DNA of 64,000 nt from Acheta domesticus (taxonomy: Eukaryota > Arthropoda > Insecta > Orthoptera > Gryllidae), in assembly GCA_031308135.1 (NCBI GenBank), contig JAHLJT010009436.1, forward strand, positions 141,754,303-141,818,302. The letters run 5' to 3'. The translations under genes were made by a program, and so were the position numbers. Below, piece after piece: positions 46,887 through 58,145 of this stretch (positions within the stretch are counted from its first letter, which is position 1; every line of letters starts with the position of its first letter). A model generated the notes under the pieces. It was not told the DNA's origin. It did not search any database and saw only the letters and a list, made by a program, of their open reading frames with translations.

Positions 46887-47815
46887 TGATGTGATAGTGA
46901 AGTGGAAACGTGAAGGGTCACGTACAGAACAAAAGCGTACAGGCCGACCCCGTCTGTGTTCTGAGAGAGACCGCCGAACGTAGACGAGGGTCACAGTGTA
47001 ATAGGCAGACATCTATCCAAACCATCACACAGGAATTCCAAACTACATCAGGATCCACTACAAGTGCTATGACAGGCGGGAGGTGAGAAAACTTGGATTT
47101 CTTGGCCGAGTGGCTGCTCATAAGCCACATATCACGCAGGTAAATGCCAAACAACGCCTTATATCGTGTAAGGAGCGTAAACATTGTACAATTGAACAGT
47201 GGAAATACAAATACGTGGTGTGGAATGACGAATCACGGTACACAATGTGGCAACCCGATGGCAGGATGTGGATCTGGCGAATGCCAGGGGAACGTCATCT
47301 GCCAGCGTGTGTAGTACCAGCAGTGAAATTCGGAGGCGGTGGTGTTATGGTGTGGACGTGTTTTTCATGGTGGGGGCTTGCACTCCTTGTTGTTTTGCGT
47401 GGCACTGTCACGGCACAGGCGAGGTGTTGATACTTTCAACACCTCGCTTCCCACTGTTGAAGAGCAATTGTGGAATGGCGATTGCATCCTTCAACACGAT
47501 CGAGCACTTTTTCATACTGCACGGCCTGTGACGGAGTGGAATTCTCATGTGAATTCCGGTACGACAATAATATCCCTCTAATGGTCTGGACTGCACAGTG
47601 CCCTGACTTGTATCCTATCAAACACCTTTGGGATGTTTTGGAACGCCGTCTTAATGCCAGGCCTCTCCGACCTACATCAATACCACTCGTCTGTGTAGCA
47701 CTCCTTGAAGAATGCGCTGCCATTCCCCAAGAAACCTTTGAGCACCTGATTGAAAGTATGCCTGCGAGATTGGAAGCTGTCATCAAGGCTAAGGATGGGC
47801 CAACACCCTATTGAA
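46887..47815 (+). pseudogene. Dead Tc1-like transposase
   Basis: An N-terminal DNA-binding relic (RTGRPR near 46940) is followed by the catalytic core. The first Asp lies in '[14 protein letters not shown]' (about 47213-47254), with '[15 protein letters not shown]' after it. The second Asp lies in 'LQHDRALFHTARP' near 47495. The third acidic position lies in 'PIKHLWDVLERRL', where the usual Glu is Lys (about 47620). Stops interrupt the 5' third, and a frameshift near 47430, at a small inverted duplication, splits the core. The element is therefore inactive on three independent grounds. TIRs were not recognised. Tc1-like transposases cut and paste at TA sites using a DD34E triad. Confidence 0.9.
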
Positions 47816-48183
47816 TTCCAGCATTACCGACGGAGGACGTCACGAACTGGTAAGTCAATTTCAGCCACGTGTCACTTATTGTATATATTATTTACAGTAT
47901 TTACAATAATTGCAACAATATTTTAATATAGCTACCTTCAACGCCAGTAGTTTCAGAAATTGAAACTGACTTCTTATTAGTTTTTATTTCGTCTCGTATT
48001 TTAATCAAAGATTCAAAATAAATGTATTTAAAGATAGTGTTTCTGCGACTGCACTCATTAGGAATTTTTTGTATGTGTATTTGTCTGAGAAACGTTTCAA
48101 CTCTGCATCATTGATTTCTGAAAGGGAATATATGCTCTAACTAATGCTCGGCAGCACAAATCTACAAAAAGAAATAGACTTAC
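47816..48183. other. Spacer, nothing recognised
   Basis: AT-rich non-coding sequence after the Tc1 remnant. If the exon at 48184-48415 is real, this is its downstream intron. Confidence 0.45.
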
Positions 48184-48415
48184 TTGATTGAGCTTCGGGT
48201 GAAGATATCAATAATATTCTCTGAAGCTTTTTCTTTTTTTGTTGTCTTTTTGTTCTGCGTGACTCGAAAGCTTTGTGGCGTTGAAACGTTTTTGTCACAG
48301 CATGCGTTGCATAATATGCTCCAATGTCTTCTAAACTTTTCATTTGGAAACCAACAAATTTAACTAATTCCTTAGATGTCGCTACGATTTTTGGCGTTGT
48401 CTGCACCAACTCGCA
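48184..48415 (-). CDS. Candidate internal exon, unknown protein
   Basis: The minus strand reads an acceptor (attgttggctag at 48417-48416), then 77 uninterrupted codons plus one base, then a consensus donor CAA|GTAAGT (48184/48183). The peptide has natural composition: 'ATSKELVKFVGFQMKSLEDI', then 'YYATHAVTKTFQRHKAFESR', then a Lys/Arg/Gln-rich stretch (KRQQKKKKLQR) resembling a nuclear localisation signal. I recognise no family; a host gene exon or a transposon-encoded exon are both possible. No partner exon was found, so confidence is limited. Confidence 0.35.
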
Positions 48416-48420
48416 CTAGC

Positions 48421-49889
48421 CAACAATAATCATCACCAGCTTACCCAGAACACACCAGACTACACAACTTAATAATACAAATCGTAAAATACAATACATG
48501 CAAGTACGAAGAGTCGGTGTGCACGTGAACAGTTGTAGCGGAGATACAATACTAATAGATCCCGAATTTCGCATCCCTGAGATCGAGAGATATCTTGGTG
48601 GGTGGAGGAAGCGCGAGAAGACGGACATTGTAAGAAGGTATTGTCAAATTTTCTTTGAGCTACGCGTAGTTTGAATGTAACACAGTTAAGAAAGTGGTTG
48701 CTTATACTTCTTCTTTCCAAACATCCGCTCGTTCAATGCGATTTACGAAAAGTAGGGACTAAGAATCACCTGCAGTTAAGATCAGGAGATCATAAAAGTG
48801 CAGTATTACATTTCTAAGTTTAACAGGAAGACATATTTCCGAAGCATTAATTGGGAAAGCCGTCTTTGAGATGTTCCGATTCTACATGTAAATATCAAAA
48901 TGTAACAAAATACCTCAAACAGCATGCCGTAAAAGGTAAAAAAGTAAATATATGTAATTATCCCAAAATGTAAATGTAAAATGTAAATGGTTTAATGTAA
49001 AATAAAATTGGTTTCAATTAATTCACAGTGTCTAGAAAACTCTAGAAGAAACAAAGTAAGTATCTTGTTCTTGTAAAAATATGTATTATATGAAAATTCG
49101 TTCCCTAATTATTTGTAATGCCCAGGCTTATGGAAACGAATCCATTGAATACTTGCGGCAAGGGCTATATTTCTAAGAATTCCTAAATTTCTCACTAAGA
49201 GACTCCAACATTTCCAACTAGTATTGGTTTTATGAACGTCGCCATCAATGTCCATTTCGTTTCGTTTATTTTAACGATTGTGAGAATTGCTCCAGTTTGT
49301 TGACTGATGCTGATTAGGTATATTTTTATTGTCTCCTAGACCCTTATTCATGGCAATTTCACAGAAGCTCCCGTGTATTTAATGAAGCGTCTTGTCGCGA
49401 CACGTAATGAAAAGAGTTTGCAAGTTGCAAGTTGTGAGGCCACTCGAGCATGAAGAAGGGGAGATGCCACTTTGTCAGAAACGAAAGCGACGTCTGGTGG
49501 AACGAGGAAGAGCTGCACGTTCAGTAAAGAGCAAGAAAGGTTAATGATTCAAAGTGTTTTTTAGGGAACACGAAATACTTGATTCTTTCAGAAACAAAAT
49601 GCGTGACATTTGTCAAAAACGAGTCAGATGTTTATTAATTAACAGAAAGAAGGGAATCTCGTAATATTATGAATTCATACTCTCACAACACGTATGAACT
49701 TACTTTTCTATTGCCCTTTTATTTCTCTTATATTTCATTTCACGTCTCATTTTCTTATCTGGTCTAGAAAATAAGATATTTACAAAATCCCGAAGAAGAT
49801 AATGCCATTTGAATTTCCTGTAATCCTGCACCCCCAAAACACTGTTACCCTTTGATTTAATATTCACCTAGTGTACTACGAATAATATT
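48421..49889. other. Spacer with one small open frame
   Basis: AT-rich non-coding DNA. The only candidate is the small open frame at 49407-49544. 'aaaatgtaaatg' words recur near 48965-49005. Confidence 0.4.
49407..49544 (+). CDS. Small open frame of 45 codons, unknown
   Basis: ATG at 49407 to TAA at 49542-49544. The product starts MKRVCKLQVVRPLEHEEGE and ends in a strongly basic stretch (QKRKRR, then ARSVKSKK). Composition is balanced in an AT-rich setting, which is why it is listed. There is no domain, homologue or splice signal I can name. It may be a relic or chance. Confidence 0.2.
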   Translation: MKRVCKLQVVRPLEHEEGEMPLCQKRKRRLVERGRAARSVKSKKG

Positions 49890-50560
49890 ACTTTCATGGT
49901 ACGCAGTAGAGAAAAAGTTACGTAATGCTGCGTGAAAAAACGGCGAATTTTCGGCAGAAAACTCTTATTAAAGGGCCCTGGTAACGAGAAAATGGATAAA
50001 TCCATTTGCTAAATTTAGAAAAAAAACTCTAACACATGGTGTAACCGGAATCCGTGTTTTTTGGGTTCTTGATACCGAAAAATCGAATGACGGCAAAATG
50101 TCAGCCCGTCTGTCAGTCCGTCTTTGAACAACGCTAGCGGCTAAACCGTTCAGCCGATTTTCTCCGATATTTACATTCCTCTATCGATGTGGCTGATGTC
50201 GCGACCTCTTTGATTTGAAACCGCCATTTTAATTTTGGTGGTACTTTACATGGCGTCCCTGGGACATTTTCAATATTTTAAAACAATTGTTTAGTTTTTT
50301 TATGAAATTTTGTTGTTGGACTGTGTAAATAACGTTTAAGAGAATGGTGCAGGTCTCCTTTTCTTTAAAAACCCTGATTTTTCGAAAAATAAAATCAATT
50401 TTTTCGGCGTCTTCCTACAACTACAGTTAAAAAAATAGAATTTTTCCTTAATAAAATATGTTTCTTAATGATAGATTTTGAAATAAGGTACATTTTTTCG
50501 AAAATTTGAGTACTTTTTGCGTAATTTTGCGTGAAAAAGCGGGCGAGAAAATAGGTACTG
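49890..50560 (-). repeat. Unclassified modular repeat, fragment R10
   Basis: Reverse copy beginning in the hairpin end ('gtagagaaaaagttacgtaa'), with 'gataccgaaaaatcgaatg', 'cagtccgtctttgaacaacg' and the 'cttcctacaactac' block, then truncated. Confidence 0.75.
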
Positions 50561-50979
50561 TTTTATCACCACAAATTTATCTCCAGAATAATATTTATAG
50601 TAAATAAATTCCAACGAATTCACCTTTGGATTAGGGGTGATCCGGGGTGGTTGGTTCGACCACGTATACCTAGCTTTGACAGGTGTCCTTCACGGTCTAA
50701 TGAATTTCCCCCATAAGTTTCAAAGTGATCAGTCAACGATTACGAAAACGTGATCTCAAATGTGTTTTAGAGCTAGGAAAGTAATGATTTTGCAGTTCAG
50801 TGTTTGTGTTCTGTAATACTGGGGAGGAACAATCTTGCTTTTTTATCTTTTTGAGCTGAAACTTTCAATGAAGCTCTTGATACTCATCATTCAGTTTTAT
50901 ATTTCTTCAGTATAACTGTTGGTAATGTAGATACTTTTTTCAATAAAGAATGAGACACTGATGTTGTCTGGTATCAATG

Positions 50980-51260
50980 TTCTTTAACATTTTGTTCTCG
51001 AATACAACAAAGTATTCTCATAAAAATGTCTCAGATTTGATTTTCATTGAATTCTCTTATTTTTCGAAATTGTCCAAGTCATTTTTTCAGTGTCTTTCTA
51101 AATTACAATATTGAAAATATATATTTTTCTTAATAAAATGTGGTCTTTAAAATTTGTTCTTTAAATAAGAAAGTACATATTTTTTAAAATATGCGTAGTT
51201 TTTCGTGTCATAAGGGCCGTATTAAAAGCGAGATTTCTCAAAAATGACTATAAATTTACT
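50980..51260 (-). repeat. Unclassified modular repeat, fragment R11
   Basis: A short diverged reverse fragment recognised from 'cagtgtctttctaaattac', 'ttcttaataaaatgtg' and 'agatttctcaaaaatgac'. Confidence 0.5.
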
Positions 51261-53557
51261 AATGAAACATAGTACCGTTTTAATTTCATAAATATCAATT
51301 CTGACAAATGGATTTTCAAATCTAACCAGAAAAATGTCTTTTAAAAACGTACCCATCTTTCAATATATTCAGGTAGATCCAGTACCCGAGTTTCAGCCCA
51401 CTGCTCTGCAAAGCACTGAGGGCTCGTGTGATGATACGAGCGAGCGGCCGAAAAGAGAGACCTACTCAATGTCCCATAGAAGACTAGCATTTTTATTAGA
51501 TATAGGCAAATGACCGATTAAATCAAATTAAAGACTTCTGCAAGACCAATCTGTAATAAACTTGTTTGCATTTATTTATGTAACTAAATCATTGAAAAAT
51601 GTTTCATTTTGACATTAATTTATTTCTCCACACTCTCACATGAGTAATATGCTAACCCATATGCTAATGCTAACCTTCCTCAAGGCCTGTGCCAAAGAAC
51701 CCCGAAAGTGGGATTAGTTGACACATTTTGACTTGATGACTTTTAACTTTAAAGCTCGACAGTCAAACAAGCACGGGATAAGAAAATACTATAATTATCC
51801 TAATAAAGTTTCCATTGATATAATCAAACTTGTCAAATACACCAGAGTAGTGTAAAAAAATAACAACTTTTAACTACTGGTTCCACCCAGCTCCTGCTGT
51901 GCAATTATTAGAATTTGTCTAAGCGTAGAAGACAACGACGCACGATGCCTCGGTGGCTCTAGGAAATTGGGTATGATGATAAGGTAGTAGTACAAATAAC
52001 TCCTACTAGATCTTGACTAATTGAGGGTGCGTGACAATGGGGCAGCATTGTGTAATCGTGAATACAAAAAAGAACTTGAAAACTACTTGAAGCATGCTTG
52101 ATAATGAATTTATGAGAAACTTCAGTTCAGAACTTTTTAGAACAAGAGCAAGAAGAAGCCGTGCAATCCTTTCAAAAGTAGATCAAATTCTGATGCAGGA
52201 AGGAAATTAGGTGTTTTCTTGAAGGTATTTAATTATTGTAAACGGGTGTAATATAATACTCTAATGGAACAAGTTAGTAGATCAAAATTTATAGATTGTG
52301 AAACCTCTTATAAAGCAAAATTGACGTAGTAAGTAAACACACAAACTTTAACGGCACGAGTGAGAATGTTTTGAAATTTAACGGCACTATTTTGAGAATG
52401 TTAAGAAACAAGAAAGGAAGCTGTGTGATATTATTTAAAAAGATGGCAATGCCAGAGAACGTAACGGGTGTGAAATCTAGAAACTCTTTGCCAACAACAA
52501 GAGAAGAATTAAGTAAGCCTAAATGTGATTTCTTAGATCTCTAAAAAGTGTGACAGGAAGAGACCCTACTCGAAAGGAAGAAATAAGACCTCCTCTAAAA
52601 ATACATTCTCTAAACGGAGAAATAGCGGAACAACGAAAACGGCGGTCAGATCTAAAATGTATGACCAGGGATTACTTCCAATTTGAAGCCTTATTTTATA
52701 TCCTCGAATAAGGAAGCAAAGATGGTAACACCTGGACTACCAAAAAGCACGCAACGGGCTAAAGGCCTAATGCCCGTAGAAAAAGAGTTGAGAGATGTAT
52801 AAAGTCATCTGATATAACTTCAAAATTACGTAACATATTTAGTTTATTTTAGCTTAGTGTAAATAAATGTATTTTGTTGTCTTTTTGTCTGAAAATTTGA
52901 CATATTGTTCAGTTAACAGCATGATGGCCCGATGCACACCGCCATTCCACCGCGCAACGAGGTGGCGAGGTGATGTGGGAGGCCAGAGGGAAAGGCATGT
53001 CGAGGACGTACGCAGAGGAGCTGGTCTCCGGCCGAACTCTCTCGGAAATACGGAACGAAAATACACGGACGTTACAATCGTTCCTTTGCGAAGGCAGACC
53101 AAGACAGAGAGAACTTCAGGAGAACGCTAAGGCGAAGGAGAAATCGTATCAACCCAGTACCAGGTTTTACCAATTTAATAATTTCTTAAGAGTCTACAAA
53201 AATTAACATGGAATAGATTTAAATAATTAAGAAAATATGTGTTTATATGATTGATAACACACCATTGTTAATTTTTGAACGTTTTTCCTTCTTCATTTCT
53301 TGTTATTCCGGAATATCAAATGTAAACACTGCAGAAACACGCGCGTTAACGTACGAGTGAATTTGTTTAACATTCGCTTCTCTATTCAAATAGAATTATT
53401 AAGAACAAAAACAGTATTCTCATTATTTTGAAAATAAAATCAAAGAATCTAGTTTGAAAGCAAATCAAAGAATATAGTATTATCGTTCACACTTGCAAAG
53501 TTGCGACGTACGAGTACCTTAGATTATAACTGACGATGAATAGAAACCCGTCTCTTT
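51261..53557. other. Spacer, nothing firm
   Basis: About 2.3 kb. The part 52130-53200 has less AT bias and short open frames that look like broken coding DNA (for example around 52925-53150), but I could not match a family or find splice sites. It may be an old retroelement or pseudogene. Confidence 0.35.
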
Positions 53558-53825
53558 TACTTTCTCGCACTTACTTCGTAAGAAGAGAAACTTATGTAAT
53601 CGTGCGCCAGAAAACAACGATTTTTTGGCTGGAAAGTTTTTATTGCTGGGCCCCGGTAACGGCAAAGTGGATAAATCCTGTCGCAAAATATAGTAAATTA
53701 CTTCCTCTAACACGAGGGTAGCCAGATTCCAAGTTTTGTGAGTCCCTGATACCTAAAAATCGATTGAAGGCAGAACGTCTGTCCGTCTCTCCGTCCGTTC
53801 TTCTGTGGCCAACGCTAGCGCCTAA

Positions 53826-54505
53826 GGGACCATCCATGAATTACGTGAGGCCTTTAGGAGGGGAGGGGGTCAAGCGAACCTCACCTAATCTTACTTGGGG
53901 AAGAGATGGTCTCGGCAAATATCAGTTTTTTTTCGCTAAAAACAGAGCTAAACAGCCTAATTTTCATCAATCACAACAGCTGCAGAACACCAACGTGCGG
54001 TCCACTGTGCACCAGCTGCTCCAGCACGCAACGTGCGACCCTCTCGGATCGTAGTAGAGCTAATGAGCTTCTAAGTGCAAGCGACAACGGTTTAGAGTGG
54101 TTGAATCACAGCGACGTTGAAGGAACAGATGAATTTACAGAAAATCTTATGGATATTTTGGCTCCAGTAGTCACTCTTGAGATTGCACATAGAGTCCTCA
54201 TAGACTGAATTACAACGAATTATTGCACTGTTTTTAGAAGTGCAATAATATTCATTGTAATTCAGTCACTCTATTTTCTAAATATTAATCATGTCTAGTC
54301 TTAAATATAATTAAACAAATTATGTTTTTTAAATAAATCCCAAGGCAATCAATCACAAATTAACGTATTTACATTGAAAATACGCATTTTGAAAAATTGC
54401 ACGTGCGATTTGATGAGGGGAGTGGGTCAAACCAAATCTCCTGACATCTCACCAAGGGAGTCAAAAAATCTCCAAAATCGCCTTACGTAATTTATGGACG
54501 GCCCA
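53826..54505. mobile_element. ~680-bp MITE, PIF/Harbinger-like
   Basis: TIRs of about 22 bp begin GGGACCATCCATGAATTACG on the left and, as complement, GGGCCGTCCATAAATTACGT on the right. The flanking trinucleotide TAA occurs on both sides (53823-53825 and about 54506-54508), and the host repeat joins cleanly across it ('cgcctaa' + 'accgttcagcc'). A TAA/TTA duplication with G-rich TIR ends is typical of PIF/Harbinger elements. The inside has no transposase. Confidence 0.75.
54203..54267. ncRNA. 65-bp pre-miRNA-like hairpin inside the MITE
   Basis: The left arm (from 'gactgaattacaacg') and the right arm (ending 'cattgtaattcagtc') pair over about 27 bp with one small bulge and one mismatch, leaving a loop of about 10 bases. 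This is the size of a miRNA precursor, but expression is unknown and MITE hairpins are common. Confidence 0.4.
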
Positions 54506-55400
54506 TAAACCGTTCAGCCAATTTACTCCAATATTGATATTCCCCAAACGATATGAACTATCCCAAGGCTTGATAGTTTCAACCGGATATTTTAATTTTT
54601 GAGGGAACTTTATATGAAATCTCTAAATCATTTTCAACATTTTCTCAAAAATTGTACCATTTTTTTTTATTAAACTTTGTCCTTGGATAACGTAAAGGAC
54701 GCTTATGAGAATGGTGTAGGTCTCATGTTTGTTGAAACCCCAGATTTTTCGAAAATTGCAAAAATGCAAATTTTTGGGGGACGTATTCCTACAACTATAA
54801 TATTGAAGATAGAGATGAGATTTTTCCTTAATGAAATCTGTTCCTTAAAGATAGATCTTAAAATAAGGTCATGTACAATTTTTCGAAGGTACGAGTATGA
54901 GTAGTTTTCACGTAATTTTGCACGAAATAAAGGCAATTTTTAATTCTTTTAAACAATTTTTGTCTAAAACACCACCAATTTTTTCTTTAAATTTTCTCTT
55001 CGTATGTATCAAAAGACGATAAAAAATATGGTGCTAGTCCCATTTTCGGCGAACTCTCTACATTTTTGAAAATTGCAAGAAGTTAATATTTCAAAACTAC
55101 AAAATCGAAGATAAGAGTTTTTCACCTGAGACAAAGTCTGTTCCAAAAACTCGGCACTTTAAAAAATATCATGTACAGTCTTTTAGAAAAGGAGTATATT
55201 TGGCGTAATTTGGGCTTGAAATAAATGCAATTTATACAAAAAAAATTTCAAGAACCGCTCCAAATCTTTATGCAAATTTTTTCCTCGAATAGAAGAAGAG
55301 ACGCTTAAAAGAATGGTGTGGGTCTCATTTTCACTGAACTCTCTGAATTTTTGAAAATTGTAAATTTAAAAATAATGTGAGGAAATATGATCTATTGTAG

Positions 55401-55966
55401 CGTCAATAGTTAAATATTAATTTTGCAAACCTTAGTGTTGAAGAAAACTTACGAATTAAGGAACTGAGCAGACACATCTGTTCAAAAATAAGTTATATAT
55501 TAAATTAGGAACTTTAACACGTTATTGGTTTATACTCGTCCATAAAGAAAGAAGTATGGGAGTGCAATACAAGCATCACTGCTGCTGAAATATCTGTTTC
55601 ATGGAACAGAAATATTCTCCCCCCAGCGGGGCACTACCCCATCCGGGACAAACTCTAAGCTGCCGACCGATCTCCCGGCATATGTTGTAGTTTATTGCAT
55701 ATTAGTGTGTGTTTGTGGCAAGGATAGGACAAGGAAGAGGAAGGAAAGATCGCGCGCGGTCCGTGACCGGTATACGGAATCTCTCGATTATAAAGTCTTG
55801 TTAAATCTTTCGAAATAGATTAATAAGTAGACTGTTAATGTGAAATGTTTTCAAAATCAGTAAAGTAGAGTTTGGAAGGTTTCCCTTCATTGGATTCATC
55901 ATACGTAAATTCATCAAGGGTACAGCTGTACACACCTAAGAGATTGACGACGTGCTTCAACAAAGT
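55401..55966. other. Spacer with a reverse SINE-tail fragment
   Basis: The part 55618-55680 ('ggggcactaccccatccggg') is the reverse complement of the SINE body at about 59155-59185 ('cccggatggggcggtaccc'). The rest is unrecognised. Confidence 0.5.
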
Positions 55967-55970
55967 TATA

Positions 55971-56526
55971 CAGAGTGTCCGGGGAGGAAACGTCGAAACT
56001 TCGAAAATAAGCTCTTAAGACAATTCTGAGCACATTTTGTGTAATAAACTACGTGGATATTCCGAATGATTTAGCCGCAATAAGCACTCAAAAGTTGGTT
56101 TGAAAAATTGATTTACAGGCAACAATTTGCATTATAGAAGCATAGAAACACTCCCGAAACATGTAAATTGTTTATTATTTACAAAAGAAATTAATATATT
56201 TGTTCAAACAGAAAAATTAAGCGAGAAATAAAAAAGGAGTCGAATTGTGAAAATTGGGTCCTTTTTTATTTCTCCCTTAATTTTTCTTTCTGAACAAATA
56301 TATTAATTTATTTTGTAAATAATAAACAATTTACATCTTTCTGGAGTGTTTCTACATTTCTGTAATGCAAATTTTTGCCTAGAAATAATTTTTTCAAACC
56401 AACTTTTGAGTGCTTATTGCAACTCAACCATTCGGAATATCCACGTAGTTTATTAGACAAAATATGCTTAGAATTGTCTTAAGAGCTTATTTTCGAAGTT
56501 TTGACGTTTCCTCCCCGGACATTCTG
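55971..56526. mobile_element. Near-perfect 556-bp palindromic foldback MITE
   Basis: Arms of about 265 bp are inverted copies from 'cagagtgtccggggagg' on the left to 'cctccccggacattctg' on the right. They differ at few positions, mainly in short indels in the inner part, with a spacer of about 20 bp near 56245-56265. TATA flanks both ends (55967-55970 and 56527-56530) as a probable 4-bp target duplication. There is no coding region. A transcript across it would fold into one long double-stranded RNA. Confidence 0.92.
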
Positions 56527-56530
56527 TATA

Positions 56531-57029
56531 TAGAGTCAGCTAAGAATTAAATGTTCACAGATATGAGGCAGCGTGTGAACACTGCTGAAAGCTTGACGTT
56601 TCAAAAAATAACCTGCCACCTAACAACCAAACATTCGGTCTGGCAATATGAAATTATATATTGCCGTATCTAAAATATATTTATTATTTATATTTTAATT
56701 TATATTTCCTCCTGTTGTTATTATATAAATTATTTCCTACATGAGTCACACACGATAAAACAATGAACAATCGTATATCTCTCAAGATATACACACGAGA
56801 ATAGTTTCATCCAGTATGCACGCTTAGCGTTCTCATACATTACGACCACGGGAAATATACGGAATAATGTTATACATTCGAAAGTTATTTAAGTCGATCA
56901 AGAGCTTGATGCAGTTAATGTTTCAATTTAATTACATTATTCTCAAAAACCGTAAGTCATATTTTTTGTCCCCAAGGACGCATTAAGAGAAGCAATATGA
57001 ATTTTATCCAGCTCGTTTGCTCAAATAAA
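56531..57029. other. AT-rich spacer, nothing recognised
   Basis: Non-coding DNA leading up to the GC-rich island. Confidence 0.5.
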
Positions 57030-57320
57030 GCCGGCGTTGACAGTGAGGCGGCGTGGCATAAAAACTCGCGCGGCGCGGCTGGGGGTGTGGGCGCGGCGAA
57101 ACCGCGAATCAGCGCGCGTCGACGCCACCGCGGCGCGCCTAATGACCCACCGGACCGACCCACCGACCGATCCACCAACGGGCCGACCGACCGGCCTACC
57201 GGCCGCGTCACGCACACAGCAGCAACAGCCGGGAGCTTAATTGATTGCGCAGTGGAAGAGGCGGTGTGGGATTATCTGCGGCTGCACTTAATGGTTAATG
57301 AATCGAAAGCGAAATCCTGA
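57030..57320. promoter_or_regulatory. GC-rich island with homeodomain-type words
   Basis: A CpG-dense core with a (CCGA)n-like run (57135-57200) is followed by a moderately AT-rich flank. That flank carries TTAATTG (57238), GGATTA (57269), TTAATGG and TTAATGA within about 70 bp, words that match homeodomain and Otd/Bicoid-type sites. Open frames on both strands are composition artefacts. This clustering suggests an enhancer, but no conservation data are available. Confidence 0.35.
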
Positions 57321-57885
57321 TTTTAAAAAAAACACAGCACGTTGTTATTATTTATTATTCGGCGGCTGATTCCAGGCTGCAGGAACCTTATAATGGTCTA
57401 TAGAGAGACATGCAACTGGTGTCCGATATTGGGATCCTTTACCTGCTTAATGCTGCTTCTTAGAGTGCAAGCAATGTGAAAAAGTTTGGAGACAAGTGGA
57501 AGCGGTTGAACTTAGGACGTGTTCTGCAGATCGATTTCAAGAGTCACAACTTGTTAGTGAATTAGTTAAGTAACAACATTATTAAAATAATAATTTTACT
57601 GCTTAACTAATAACAGCCTTAGAAAATAATTGTTTGTTTTGATAATGAACTTTTAAAACAAAATTAAGTACGTAGCCAAATAATGAAAAACAATGGATTG
57701 TATATCAATATTTCATAAGAATTAGTGTGAAATATCATTTGCTTGCGCATAAGTCAAGTCCAAAACCTAGGTTATAAATTTTACGTGGTTCCTACTATCA
57801 ACACCAAGCGAATGCCGGAGCAGTACAGTAATAAACGGTCCATAGACAGCGCGCTATCTTTCTACCTCTTGCTCTTCCCTTATTT

Positions 57886-57886
<1 letters not shown>
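57321..57886. other. Spacer, nothing recognised
   Basis: Non-coding sequence between the island and the microsatellite. Confidence 0.5.

Positions 57887-57939
<53 letters not shown>
57887..57939. repeat. (CA)n microsatellite
   Basis: About 26 perfect CA units. Confidence 0.98.
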
Positions 57940-57941
<2 letters not shown>

Positions 57942-57997
57942 ACACGCACTATATTACCACATTACTACACGAGCTAGGTCGTCGAGCACTACGAACT

Positions 57998-58145
57998 TAG
58001 AGTTTGTCCCGGCTAGGGTGGTGCCCTGCTGGTGCGAAATGCCTGAACCATCCTCAAGTCGACGTGTAGGTCGGTCCCGCCATCCTGGGGATCCATGATG
58101 GATCTCGCCATCCAGCTGGGAAAGATCGCCGCCATCTCCCGACTA
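57998..58145 (+). mobile_element. SINE body fragment
   Basis: The sequence from 'tttgtcccggctagggtgg' through 'gtcgacgtgtaggtcgg' is a diverged copy of the body of the SINE at 58903-59345 ('ggtcccggatggggcgg', 'gccgacgtgtaagtcgg'). The tRNA-like head is missing. Confidence 0.55.

Larger units (their letters stand above)
53558..55400 (-). repeat. Unclassified modular repeat, copy R12, split by a MITE
   Basis: A reverse copy starting with the hairpin end (ttttactttctcgcac), then 'cgtctgtccgtctctccg', the insertion at 53826-54505, and continuing with 'accgttcagccaatttac' and several diverged modules down to about 55400. The far end is missing. Confidence 0.8.

Noticed and set aside
57743..58000. 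85-codon frame including a Thr-His run
   Set aside because: The Thr-His run is the (CA)n microsatellite; the flanks carry no coding signal.
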